Of a stretch of DNA of 64,000 bases, positions 42,824 to 51,158 are shown piece by piece (the first letter of the stretch is position 1; every line of letters begins with the position of its first letter). The stretch spans positions 51,112 to 115,111 of the forward strand of contig JAUWMR010000006.1 in NCBI GenBank assembly GCA_030613055.1. The letters run 5' to 3'. Under the pieces are notes generated by a model, which was given only the letters and a program-made list of their open reading frames with translations, had not been told where the DNA came from and did not search any database. The position numbers and the translations under genes are program-made. This DNA is from Desulfobacteraceae bacterium. Lineage in GTDB: Bacteria; Desulfobacterota; DSM-4660; Desulfatiglandales; Desulfatiglandaceae.

Positions 42824-44923
42824 ATGGCTAATGATAAAAGCCACTACCGTCGATACGGCAGAAGAGGTCATGGAAAAAAGCGTGGCCAAACAAACAAAAC
42901 TCTGTATGAGAAGCCCAGATTAGATCCGCAACTCAAACATGTCTTCAGGAAGATCGGCGTTCCAGCGCGTGCGCATCTTACGCCGGATCCGTTTCAATTA
43001 GAGGCCCTGGATCTGGTAAAGGACTATGATGTACTTGTCAGTGCGCCTACAGGCGCGGGAAAAACCTGGATCGCATCGCAAATCATCCAATCATATCTTT
43101 CACAAAATCTGAGAGTGTGGTATGCCTCTCCGCTCAAGGCGCTTTCTAATTCCATTTATCAGGAATTCTGTTATGAATTTGGGCCTTTTACTTGCGGGAT
43201 CCTGACAGGGGACCGCAAGGAGAATCCGGATGCCCCCATAATTGTTGGGACCACAGAGATCCTCCGGAACCAGCTTTATGATGCCATGCATGAGGGGAAA
43301 AGCATCGGAACGGATCTTGTGATTTTAGATGAAGCACACTATCTGAGCGATCCGGAAAGAGGAGTTGTCTGGGAAGAGGTGCTCATATATCTTCCACCGA
43401 GGGTAAGGCTCCTTCTTCTTTCTGCCACTATATCCAATGCAGAAGAAGTATGCATGTGGTTAAAGGAGATTCGCGGGGTGCCAAATCGTGTAGTTCGTTC
43501 AAAAGAGCGCCCCGTGCCCATAAAAATGCTGTTTCTTTTTCCAGACGGACTTATTGTCCCCTTAGGAGGAAAAAAACGACTCAATCTCAGGGTAAAAAAA
43601 TACATCGGCTACAAATCCCCAACGCACAGGGGAAGGCCTGAAAGGCTGGATTTTGGTGCGATTATCAAATGCTTGAGGAAGATTGATCTTTTGCCCGCAA
43701 TTTTTTTTCTTAAGTCGAGGGCTGACTGTGATCGAGCCCTTGAGACCTGCTCTCCCGCAAGGAAAACGCCCGAAGAAAGAGACTATCTCAAAAGAACGGT
43801 TAATAAATTCTTAAAGGCATTCCCTCATCTTAAATGGCATCGTCAGATGAGGTCGCTTCTGGATGCAATGGTAGGTTCCCATCATGGGGGCCAGTTACCA
43901 TACTGGAAGGTGCTTATCGAAAAAATGATGGTAAAGGGCTGCCTTGAGGCTATTTTTTCGACATCCACGGTGGCTGCCGGTGTCAATTTTCCTGCCAGAA
44001 CCGTTGTACTCGTTCAAAGCGATCGGTACAATGGGCATGAGTTCGTTGACCTGACGGCAACAGATTTTCATCAGATGATTGGACGGGCAGGAAGGAGGGG
44101 AAAGGACAATATAGGGTTTACCCTTGTTATTCCCGGGCGACATCAGGATCCCCAGCTTATCTATGACCTTCAGAGGTCATATTCTGAGCCGCTTTTCAGC
44201 CAGATTCACATCAATTTTTCCATGACTCTGAACCTGCTCCTTTCCCATAGGCCTCCAGAGGTCAAAGACCTCTTGGGTCGTTCTTTTTCCACCTTCCAGA
44301 AACAAAAGTTCGTATCATTTATCAAGCAGCGTGTGGATGAAAAGGGAAAAGGATTATGGGCGGATTTTATGAATCATATTCTGTTCTTAAAAGAAACCGT
44401 ATTTGTGGATGAGAAGGATCGATTGACAGCAGATGGTTTATGGGCTTCAAAGCTGAGATTGGACCAGCCCCTTTTGATTGCCGAGGCTATCAGAAACGGA
44501 GGTCTGGACCATGTTTTACCTGAGACCTTAGCCGGTTGTCTTGCGCCATTTGTCTGGGACAGGAACCAGGAAGTGGAACTGAAGCTAAAAGGGTCTCTGG
44601 ACATCAGTGAGCTTAAAGGTCAATTTGAAGAAGTACTTGGTTACATAGAAAAGATCAGGGCTTTGAAAGAAAAACGAGGGTTTGATAGCTCTCCGATAAT
44701 ATTCTGGCCCTGCGCGGCCCTTTTTATATGGGCAAGGGGTGTCCCGTGGGAAAGGCTGCTTGAATTTGTGAGAGTTGACGAGGGCGACATGGCCTCGCTT
44801 ATCATGAGGACCGCGGATCATCTAAGACAGATCGCGAACCTGAGAGATACACACCCGAAACTTGCGTCTGTGGCCGATGATGCCGTAGAACTCATATTGC
44901 GAGAGCCGGTGTATATTGTTTGA
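42824..44923 (+). CDS. DEAD/DEAH-box helicase, Ski2-like
   Basis: A 699-residue superfamily II helicase. Motif I PTGAGKT, Ia ASPLKALSN, Ib ILTGDR and GTTEILRNQ, motif II DEAH, motif III LLSATI, then IV FFLKSRADC, V TSTVAAGVNFPARTVVL and VI QMIGRAGRRG. This set is that of Ski2/Mtr4/Hel308-like helicases, usually RNA or DNA unwinding with archaeal and eukaryotic relatives; bacterial members are less common and poorly studied. The N-terminus is basic (HYRRYGRRGHGKKRGQ). The tight link to an acyl-CoA dehydrogenase has no evident functional reason. Confidence 0.9.
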   Translation: MANDKSHYRRYGRRGHGKKRGQTNKTLYEKPRLDPQLKHVFRKIGVPARAHLTPDPFQLEALDLVKDYDVLVSAPTGAGKTWIASQIIQSYLSQNLRVWYASPLKALSNSIYQEFCYEFGPFTCGILTGDRKENPDAPIIVGTTEILRNQLYDAMHEGKSIGTDLVILDEAHYLSDPERGVVWEEVLIYLPPRVRLLLLSATISNAEEVCMWLKEIRGVPNRVVRSKERPVPIKMLFLFPDGLIVPLGGKKRLNLRVKKYIGYKSPTHRGRPERLDFGAIIKCLRKIDLLPAIFFLKSRADCDRALETCSPARKTPEERDYLKRTVNKFLKAFPHLKWHRQMRSLLDAMVGSHHGGQLPYWKVLIEKMMVKGCLEAIFSTSTVAAGVNFPARTVVLVQSDRYNGHEFVDLTATDFHQMIGRAGRRGKDNIGFTLVIPGRHQDPQLIYDLQRSYSEPLFSQIHINFSMTLNLLLSHRPPEVKDLLGRSFSTFQKQKFVSFIKQRVDEKGKGLWADFMNHILFLKETVFVDEKDRLTADGLWASKLRLDQPLLIAEAIRNGGLDHVLPETLAGCLAPFVWDRNQEVELKLKGSLDISELKGQFEEVLGYIEKIRALKEKRGFDSSPIIFWPCAALFIWARGVPWERLLEFVRVDEGDMASLIMRTADHLRQIANLRDTHPKLASVADDAVELILREPVYIV

Positions 44924-44933
44924 TTATAGAGAT

Positions 44934-45090
44934 AGTCAAATAGTTGAGTGGTTAAGTGGTTGAGTTGGAAAATTATTGTTATAATTTCAATAAGTTACAA
45001 ATATCAACATGGAAAATATCTCCCCCCACGGCGGGACTAAAAACAAATATGGCCGTGAATTTAACCACTTAACTACTCAACTATTCGACC
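44934..45090. repeat. 157-bp inverted-repeat element between helicase and gltX
   Basis: Arms of 30 bases with three mismatches (left 44934-44963, right 45061-45090) consist of words such as AGTTGAGTGGTTAAGTGGTT. The centre is about 97 bases and contains CCCCCACGGCGGG. The convergent location suits a two-way terminator; the length suggests a small mobile or repeat element. Confidence 0.65.
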
Positions 45091-45107
45091 ACTTAACGAG
45101 GTCTGTA

Positions 45108-46517
45108 TTATGACTTTTTCCGTATATGGTTGACGGCCTTTTGGATTCTTTCCAGCACCCTGTCTTTTCCCAGGACTTCCATGAGTTCAAAGATGCCCGG
45201 GCTCGCGGTCTTGCCTGTAAGGGCTACCCTTAGAGGTTGCGCGATTTTTTTCAACTTGATTTGGTTTTCCTCCATAAACGACGCGAACATTTTTTCCAGG
45301 GACATTTGATTGAATATAGATATTGGTTCTATTCTTCTTTCAAGTTGTTCAAAGAGATCAAGCATATCCGGTTTGAGAAATTTCTCATCACCTTTCTGTT
45401 CGTAACTGATGTCGTCTTGGAAATAAAAGGCGGCCCCTTCGGCCATGTCCACAAGGGTTTTGCTCCTGGCCTTTAAGGTAGTAACCGTCTTCTTTACCAT
45501 TGTTTTGTCCAAGTCAGCAAATCCTGATTGCTCAAGAAACGGGATCAGTTTGTCCGCTAAGAACTCATCGGAGGACTCACGGATGTAGTGGGCATTGAGG
45601 TCCAACATCTTCTCAGGATTAAACACTCCTGCGGACTTACCCACATTTTCGAGTGAAAATTTTTCTATGAGTTCTTCTTTTGTAAATCGTTCCTGGTCGC
45701 CGTAAGACCATCCCAATCGGGCCAATGAATTGAGCAGGGCATTAGGGAGGTAGCCCATATCCCTGTAGGCAAGGACAGACATGGCGCCATGTCGCTTGCT
45801 TAATCTCGCCCTGTCCGGTCCAAGAATCATGGGAACATGGGCGTAACGGGGTACAGTCGCCTCGATCGCATTATAGATTTGAATCTGCCGGGGGGTGTTG
45901 TTCACGTGGTCATCACCCCTTATGACATAGTTGATGCCGAGGTTTATGTCGTCGGCCACTACTGCCAGGTGATAGGTAGGGCTGCCGTCCGATCGCCGCA
46001 GGATCAGATCGTCCAGTTCTTCGTTGTTAAAACGGATAGGACCTTTTATGATATCATGGAACTGTGTAATACCGGACGCGGGCGCTTTAAGCCTTACAAC
46101 AGATCCGAGAGCAGGCCCCAGACCCAGGTCACGGCATTTGCCGTCATATTTGGGTTTGAGTCCTCTGGCCTGTGCGTCTTTTCTCCTCTGATCGAGTTCA
46201 TCCGGCGAACAGTGGCAGTGATATGCCTGCCCCGTTAAAAGGAGAAGGTCAACCATGGCATTGTAAATATCATATCTTTCAGACTGGAAATAGGGGCCTT
46301 CATCCCAGTCGAGCCCGAGCCACTCCATTGATTTCAGGATTGCCTGTGTGGCATCATCTGTTGACCTTGCCCTGTCCGTGTCTTCTATCCTGAGGATAAA
46401 CTTACCGTGTTTTTGTCTTGTAAAAAGCCAGTTAAAAAGGGCTGTTCTGGTACTACCTATGTGGAGGTAACCAGTAGGACTGGGTGGAAAGCGTGTTACG
46501 ATTTGTTCTTGGGACAT
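45108..46517 (-). CDS. gltX: glutamyl-tRNA synthetase
   Basis: A 469-residue class I synthetase. The HIGH-type motif is in FPPSPTGYLHIGSTRTALFN and the KMSKS-type motif is LSKRHGAMSV. The zinc-binding region CHCSPDELDQRR is reduced to CxC. The C-terminal helical anticodon-binding part is complete. Only one gltX is in the window, so whether it also charges tRNA-Gln (with GatCAB) is unknown. Confidence 0.96.
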   Translation of the reverse strand: MSQEQIVTRFPPSPTGYLHIGSTRTALFNWLFTRQKHGKFILRIEDTDRARSTDDATQAILKSMEWLGLDWDEGPYFQSERYDIYNAMVDLLLLTGQAYHCHCSPDELDQRRKDAQARGLKPKYDGKCRDLGLGPALGSVVRLKAPASGITQFHDIIKGPIRFNNEELDDLILRRSDGSPTYHLAVVADDINLGINYVIRGDDHVNNTPRQIQIYNAIEATVPRYAHVPMILGPDRARLSKRHGAMSVLAYRDMGYLPNALLNSLARLGWSYGDQERFTKEELIEKFSLENVGKSAGVFNPEKMLDLNAHYIRESSDEFLADKLIPFLEQSGFADLDKTMVKKTVTTLKARSKTLVDMAEGAAFYFQDDISYEQKGDEKFLKPDMLDLFEQLERRIEPISIFNQMSLEKMFASFMEENQIKLKKIAQPLRVALTGKTASPGIFELMEVLGKDRVLERIQKAVNHIRKKS

Positions 46518-46894
46518 TATTGAAAGGCCCTTCCATTAATTTATTTTTATATTAATCGAGTGAAACTCGATTATGCGTTATCGGTTAGTATTTATAAGTT
46601 AACTTTTTTGAAAGATCAATGGGTGAAATTTTATGTCAACTCTGGTAAAATCAAAAAATAATGAACAATCAATTCAGGGTAATTGCGGATGACGAACTTG
46701 TATATTTATTAAGACGGCACCGTGCATCAGATACCTGGTCTCTTGTGGGCTAAGGCTCAGCCGGTTGATCCACGGGGTTTTTTATAATCGCTTTTCTCCA
46801 TCCATGTATCCGTGCGAGTTAAAAAAACATTTCTGTCTTGTTAAAATTCCGGCTTGGCTGTAAAGTTAAAGGAGGTTATGGCGGCTTGCAGCTT
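46518..46894. other. 377-bp gap before gltX with a hairpin and a possible short RNA
   Basis: Contains the hairpin at 46553-46573 and, on the plus strand, a possible intrinsic terminator at 46745-46783: GTGG / CCAC arms enclose GGCT / AGCC, followed by TTTTTT. As no plus-strand gene precedes it, a small RNA or leftover sequence is possible. No open reading frame is convincing. Confidence 0.4.
46553..46573. repeat. hairpin TAATCGAG-TGAAA-CTCGATTA upstream of gltX
   Basis: A perfect 8-bp stem lies 36 bases before the gltX start. A related hairpin (ATCGAGT-CAAA-ACTCGAT, followed by TAGGAGTTAT) lies upstream of the response regulator at 61805, in the same orientation. Confidence 0.55.
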
Positions 46895-47539
46895 TTATCC
46901 CATGATTCCAAGCAACCTGAAGAGATTATTACCGGCAAAAAGATGGGCCAGATGGATCATGGGTGTGATTAATATCCGGTTTAATATGCCGGTATGGGCA
47001 AAATTATCGAGCAGTACAATTCCGATAATAATCATCGGTCCATAGCGTCCGATTTCCCGGTATTTATGAGCGGCCTTAGGAGAAAGGATATTTTCCAGAA
47101 CGTGTGATCCGTCAAGCGGGGGGATGGGCAGGAGATTAAACAGTCCAAGACCGATGTTCATCAAGATCATGTATAAGAGCACATTCAGATAAAGTTCATA
47201 TGGCAAGAGCAGGAAGCGGATGAGCATGCCTGCCAGGAATGCTGCGGCAAGATTGATTAGGGGGCCGGAAAGTGACATGAAGATTATGCCTTTCCTTATG
47301 TTTTTAAAAAACCCGGGATTCACAGGAACGGGTTTTGCCCACCCGAAGTTAAACAGGAAAAGGCAGATTGCCCCGAAGGGGTCAATGTGGGGCAGGGGAT
47401 TTAGGGTAAGCCGTCCCATATTCTTAGCTGTGGGATCCCCAAGCCAAAAAGCGGCCCTGCCATGGGCGTATTCATGTATGGTAATGGAGAATAACAAAAC
47501 AGGAATTCTGACAATCCACTGGCTGATATCAAAGTCCAT
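46895..47539 (-). CDS. site-2 protease family (M50) membrane metalloprotease
   Basis: A 214-residue polytopic membrane protein. The zinc motif HEYAH lies in the first membrane region (LLFSITIHEYAHGRAAFWLGDPTA) and the third ligand in the NLLPIPPLDGSHVL segment. No PDZ domain. This is the compact M50B form found next to many housekeeping genes, with unknown substrates. Confidence 0.9.
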   Translation of the reverse strand: MDFDISQWIVRIPVLLFSITIHEYAHGRAAFWLGDPTAKNMGRLTLNPLPHIDPFGAICLFLFNFGWAKPVPVNPGFFKNIRKGIIFMSLSGPLINLAAAFLAGMLIRFLLLPYELYLNVLLYMILMNIGLGLFNLLPIPPLDGSHVLENILSPKAAHKYREIGRYGPMIIIGIVLLDNFAHTGILNRILITPMIHLAHLFAGNNLFRLLGIMG

Positions 47540-47664
47540 AACACGGTCCTCTTGTTTTTAGGGCAATTCATTTTTTTGGATTTACATATCAGTAAATAAA
47601 GGTGACGGCAAGGACGAAAACAGGCGAATTCACTATTGACTATTCAGGGGTATCTCATCATCTG

Positions 47665-47723
47665 GTCAATCGCCAATCCCCGCCTGGCGGACGGCGGGAA
47701 GGGTCAATCGGAAATCGTCAATT
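47665..47723 (-). repeat. repeat TTGACGATTTCCGATTGA with GC-rich palindrome, copy 2 of 2
   Basis: Read on the minus strand it gives AATTGACGATTTCCGATTGA, a GC-rich CCGCCNNCCGCCAGGCGGGG-like core and GGGATTGGCGATTGACC, the same order as at 22927. It fills most of the gap before the Memo gene. Confidence 0.55.
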
Positions 47724-47741
47724 GAAAGGGAGGTGGGTCCC

Positions 47742-48602
47742 ATGGAAGTTAGAAGAGCCGATTTTGCCGGTTCCTGGTATCCGGGAAACGAACGGGATTG
47801 CCGGGGGATGATTGAGGAGTTTATAGATGAAAGCCTGCCCTGTCCTGGTGACGCAGGAAGTGCGGTGGGTGGTATTGTTCCGCATGCAGGATGGTTTTTC
47901 TCGGGAAAGATTGCATGTAATGTCATAAAATGTCTGAAAAAACAAAACGACCCTGATACGTGCATTATATTCGGTCGGCATCTGCACAAGGGAAGCGACA
48001 ATTTCATAATGAAAGAAGGGGGTTGGGCCACGCCCTTAGGGGACCTGGAAATAGATGGCGATATTGCAGTTAAGCTGGCTGGGGAATTTCCCTTTACCGT
48101 TGAATCCGCTTCAAGTTATGACCAGGACAACACAATAGAATTACAGCTTCCGTTACTGAAGTATTTTTTTCCCGGTATCAGGATCGTGCCTGTCGGTATT
48201 CCTCCAAGGCATTCTTCCCTTGCGATTGGGAAACGGGCCGTAGAGATAGCAAAAAAACTGGGCCGTAGCGCCATTGTCCTTGGTTCCACGGACCTTACAC
48301 ATTATGGCCATAATTATGGGTATACACCGAAAGGAGTAGGGGATGAGGCCGTTGAGTGGGTAAAGAAAGTAAACGACAAAAAAGTTGTAGATCTGCTGTT
48401 AGAGATGGATGGAGAAGGTGTGATTCACGAATCAATCACAAACCATAATGCCTGTTGCCCGGGAGCTGCCGGAGCAGCTATTATGGCCGCAAAAGAACTG
48501 GGGGCCATAACTGGTAAAAAAATACTATATTCTACGAGCTATGATATACGCCCTAACAGCAGCTTTGTGGGGTATGTAGGGATCGTTTTTCAAGATTCCT
48601 GA
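47742..48602 (+). CDS. AmmeMemoRadiSam system protein B (Memo family)
   Basis: A 286-residue Memo-family protein. Conserved blocks are ADFAGSWYPG, VPHAGWFFSG, TIELQLPLLKYFF, GSTDLTHYG and the C-terminal SYDIRPNSSFVGYVGIVF; the His, Asp and Cys positions that bind metal in human MEMO1 are at PHAGW, DLTHYG and HNACCPG. In bacteria it often sits with an AMMECR1 protein and a radical SAM enzyme; neither is adjacent, although a PflX-type radical SAM gene is 10 kb away. ATG 47742 follows GGGAGGTG. Confidence 0.88.
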   Translation: MEVRRADFAGSWYPGNERDCRGMIEEFIDESLPCPGDAGSAVGGIVPHAGWFFSGKIACNVIKCLKKQNDPDTCIIFGRHLHKGSDNFIMKEGGWATPLGDLEIDGDIAVKLAGEFPFTVESASSYDQDNTIELQLPLLKYFFPGIRIVPVGIPPRHSSLAIGKRAVEIAKKLGRSAIVLGSTDLTHYGHNYGYTPKGVGDEAVEWVKKVNDKKVVDLLLEMDGEGVIHESITNHNACCPGAAGAAIMAAKELGAITGKKILYSTSYDIRPNSSFVGYVGIVFQDS

Positions 48603-48645
48603 ATTGTATACGCACTGCGCAGTGATTTTACAGGGGGGGCTGAAT

Positions 48646-49545
48646 TTGATTTTTTCAAAGCTACTTGCTAAAAATAAAAAGCTCGAAAACGACCAGGCCG
48701 CATCTTTGAGGGCAACGAAAGAGGCGGAGAAAAACCCCGTTCCGGGAAGGGCTATTGTGGAAAACAATAACACAAACAAAAAAGAAACTAACAGGGGAAG
48801 AGAGAGAATAAAGATCGATCTTTTGATTCATGACCTGAAGGTCCCCCTGGCAGTGCTTGACGCAGGGCTTACAGCGCTGATGAAACGTCAGGAAAGATAT
48901 GGGGCAATTACGGAAAAGCAGGAAAGAGTTCTGACGAGGGCATTGAGAAATACCAGGGTAATTCAGATGCTTGTGAACGACGCCCTTGAACTTGGAAGGT
49001 CCCGTGAAGGAATCATCAATTTAACGAATTTCACACTTTCAAGTCTAATCGAAAAGGCATTAGTGGAAATTTTTGACCTGGTCGATACTAAGGCATCTGA
49101 AAAGATAAGGGGTTGTGCTCGCCTAAAGCCGTTGAAAGAGGCGTTACAAGAAAAGGGCATTATACTCCTGGTTAATGAAGATCTCTGGTGCGAGGAATTA
49201 CGCATGGATGAGGGAAAGGTAACTCAGATATTGAGGAATCTTTTGAGCAATGCCCTGAAATACAGAAAAAACCGTGTGGAAATAAAGGTTGTAAAAAAGG
49301 ATGAATGCCTGGTTTTTTCAGTAAAGGATGATGGCGAAGGAATACCTTCTGTCCATCACAAACAAATTTTTGAGAAGTATTTTCAGATGGATGCGGTAGA
49401 TAATTTAAGTGTAAGGGGGCATGGATTGGGCCTTGCCGGTGTGATGGTGCTTGTTGAGGATATGGGTGGAAAGCTGTCTCTTGCGAGCGATGTGGGTATG
49501 GGCGCAAGATTTATGGTAGAAGTGCCTTTCTGTTATATAAAATAG
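48646..49545 (+). CDS. soluble sensor histidine kinase
   Basis: A histidine kinase without membrane segments. A short basic N-terminus leads to the dimerisation helix with the phospho-acceptor His in DLLIHDLKVPLAVLDAG. The ATPase domain has the N box LLSNALKY, G1 DDGEGI, F box FEKYFQ and G2 GHGLGLA. TTG 48646 follows a GGGGGG run at good distance; a TTG at 48604 would add 14 residues. There is no recognisable input domain, so partners may be needed. The response regulator at 49599 is convergent and probably its target. Confidence 0.85.
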   Translation: MIFSKLLAKNKKLENDQAASLRATKEAEKNPVPGRAIVENNNTNKKETNRGRERIKIDLLIHDLKVPLAVLDAGLTALMKRQERYGAITEKQERVLTRALRNTRVIQMLVNDALELGRSREGIINLTNFTLSSLIEKALVEIFDLVDTKASEKIRGCARLKPLKEALQEKGIILLVNEDLWCEELRMDEGKVTQILRNLLSNALKYRKNRVEIKVVKKDECLVFSVKDDGEGIPSVHHKQIFEKYFQMDAVDNLSVRGHGLGLAGVMVLVEDMGGKLSLASDVGMGARFMVEVPFCYIK

Positions 49546-49598
49546 TTCTGTGAAGGAACAGTCATTTATTTTAGCGGTTAGACGTACATTTTTCCATG

Positions 49599-50117
49599 CT
49601 ATATTATGTCTTCAACGTCATCTTTTGAGACACGATAAGACTTATCGAATTCCTGCCAGAATTCCTTATGTTCCTCTCTCCATTCGCTTCCGAATTTCTT
49701 ATCAAAAAACGGTTTGAGCCTCGCAAACCAGGTTCCCTGCTTTTCGATTCCTTTTTCATGGGACGTCAGTATTTCTGCAATAAATGTAGTGATTTCAGAT
49801 ATTTTATCTTTAGGAACGTATGATTTGGCGCCGCCTTTAATAGACCTGACCAGGTTATCAGGGCTAAGGGCATGGGCTGTTAGCATCAGAGCGGGGATAC
49901 CTTTTTCGTTAGCCAATTTCAAGAGATCATAGCCCCTGACCCCCATAATATCAAGGATGGCTACATCATATTTTTTTTTGTTAAGAAACTTTTGGGCGGC
50001 TTCGAAATTTGGAGCTGTATCTATGACACATATATCAAGCATTTCTTCCAGTGTCTCCAGGATATCAGGCTCATCATCAACGATTAGAACTCTTTTTCCT
50101 TCCAAAATTTCACTCAT
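49599..50117 (-). CDS. response regulator with unknown C-terminal extension (paralogue 1)
   Basis: A 172-residue protein: a receiver (about 8-122) with D14-D15, phospho-acceptor Asp56 in ILDIMGVRGYDLL, Thr80 in MLTAHALS and Lys103 in YVPKD, and then a 50-residue segment with tryptophans (WFARLKPFFDKKFGSEW...EFWQEF). The same architecture is at 61317, with very similar sequence over the whole length. No DNA-binding domain is seen. It is convergent to the histidine kinase at 48646. Confidence 0.88.
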   Translation of the reverse strand: MSEILEGKRVLIVDDEPDILETLEEMLDICVIDTAPNFEAAQKFLNKKKYDVAILDIMGVRGYDLLKLANEKGIPALMLTAHALSPDNLVRSIKGGAKSYVPKDKISEITTFIAEILTSHEKGIEKQGTWFARLKPFFDKKFGSEWREEHKEFWQEFDKSYRVSKDDVEDII

Positions 50118-50213
50118 ATCAAGCCCTCCATTATTGCGTTTTTGTGTAGAAATGCATATTAACCTGATGGGTGGTTACAGTCAACAGTTTTTAGTAATCA
50201 ATACGTGATGAAT

Positions 50214-50286
50214 CGGGCAACAAAATAATAAAATTATCTGGGGCAGGTCGTAATTAAGCACGTACAGCGTTGCCCGGTTTTTTTTG
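50214..50286 (+). ncRNA. possible small RNA ending in an intrinsic terminator
   Basis: CGGGCAAC (50214-50221) pairs with GTTGCCCG (50269-50276), directly followed by GTTTTTTTT. The 47-base interior has no dominant fold. No plus-strand gene lies upstream, so the structure may end a small RNA of its own; a promoter is not convincing. Confidence 0.3.
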
Positions 50287-50297
50287 GCGTCAGTATT

Positions 50298-50317
50298 GAC
50301 AGTCTCGTAAAAAGTCC
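50298..50317. repeat. end fragment of the TCGTAAAAAGTC element
   Basis: GACAGTCTCGTAAAAAGTCC matches the terminal repeat of the 153-bp elements at 56981 and 60085. A further short end (TTTCGTAAAAAG) is at about 2536, upstream of plsB. Confidence 0.6.
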
Positions 50318-50592
50318 AATTCCATGTTTCTGATTCCCATAACAAATTGAAATTACTACATGCAAATTCTACTTTTTGTGTGTTTTGCGCCTTTTTGCGG
50401 CTATATCAGCATTGATAAACTCGCGAAAGTCGCTCCCACTTGTCATTTCGAGCGAAGCAAGAAATCTTGAAAGGGTAAAGAATTGAAAACATTTGACGTT
50501 GCCATGGGCGCGCGGCGAAATCAATTGACAAGTATGATGACATTTCTTACTTTGTGTCCATTAGGAATTTGAAAAGACTGGAGGAATGGATT

Positions 50593-50790
50593 ATGGATTT
50601 TATTGAAAAGTCAAAAATCAGATTGGAACACTGGATCACTCACAATGATCATCATCAGGAAGAATACGAGTTATTAGCAGAGCAACTTGAGGACGCCGGA
50701 AAGGAAGAGAGTGCAGAGCAAATCAGGGAAATGATAGAGCTCACCTTCAAAAGCACTGGTTGTCTCAGAAATGCACTGAAGGCCCTTTGA
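50593..50790 (+). CDS. small His-rich acidic helical protein upstream of cooT-like gene
   Basis: A 65-residue helical protein beginning MDFIEKSKIRLEHWITHNDHHQEEYELL. The cluster HWITHNDHH has four His and one Asp, well suited to bind a metal. The rest is a charged helix pair. ATG 50593 has GGAGG 8 bases upstream. I know of similar short proteins beside CooT genes but no function. It is 37 bases from the CooT start, so the two are probably cotranscribed. Confidence 0.72.
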   Translation: MDFIEKSKIRLEHWITHNDHHQEEYELLAEQLEDAGKEESAEQIREMIELTFKSTGCLRNALKAL

Positions 50791-50827
50791 TTATACAATG
50801 TTTCATTTTAACGAAAGGGGTATCAAT

Positions 50828-51016
50828 ATGTGTGAAGCCCACGCTTATATTTTAAAGGAAGGAAAGGAAGAAAAGATCCTTGATAGCGTTGACATAGTCG
50901 AGTTTAGTGATGGCGAGGTAATGCTCACTAATATTTTTGGCGATCAGAAAAGCGTCAAGGCCAAGCTCAAGCTCTACAACAACAGCGAAAATAAAATACT
51001 TTTTGAACCGCTTTAA
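50828..51016 (+). CDS. CooT-family nickel-binding protein
   Basis: A 62-residue protein of the CooT family, whose Rhodospirillum member binds nickel through Cys2 and helps mature carbon monoxide dehydrogenase. Cys2 is present (MCEAHAYILKEGKEE); the body VEFSDGEVMLTNIFGDQKSVKAK forms the small barrel. ATG 50828 follows AAGGGG. No CODH gene is in the window; a nickel role elsewhere (CODH/ACS or hydrogenase) is likely in such an anaerobe. Confidence 0.82.
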   Translation: MCEAHAYILKEGKEEKILDSVDIVEFSDGEVMLTNIFGDQKSVKAKLKLYNNSENKILFEPL

Positions 51017-51020
51017 TCGT

Positions 51021-51084
51021 GATGTGCGTGTAAAAAGTCAGAAAACAACCTTTTTCGTCATTCCCGCAAAGGCGGGAATCCAGG
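51021..51084. repeat. half copy of the TCGTAAAAAGTC element
   Basis: GATGTGCGTGTAAAAAGTC (51021-51039) is one terminal repeat; the internal part CGTCATTCCCGCAAAGGCGG with GAATCCAGG follows at 51056-51084. The second half of the element is missing. Confidence 0.65.
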
Positions 51085-51158
51085 AAAATCAACCGTGGCT
51101 ATATGCGACCTTGAAAGCCAGACTGCCGAGATAGTAGAGCTTTGAAAGGTAGAGAAAA

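Larger units (their letters stand above)
50118..50592. other. 475-bp gap with terminator-like RNA and repeat fragments
   Basis: Contents: the hairpin with T-run at 50214-50285, the element end at 50298, and TGTCATTTCGAGCGAAGCAA near 50441, a word that resembles short palindromic repeats common in environmental genomes. No gene is seen before the small ORF at 50593. Confidence 0.5.

Noticed and set aside
46854..47045. Plus-strand frame opposite the site-2 protease
   Set aside because: Shadow of the protease, although AAAGGAGG lies before its ATG.
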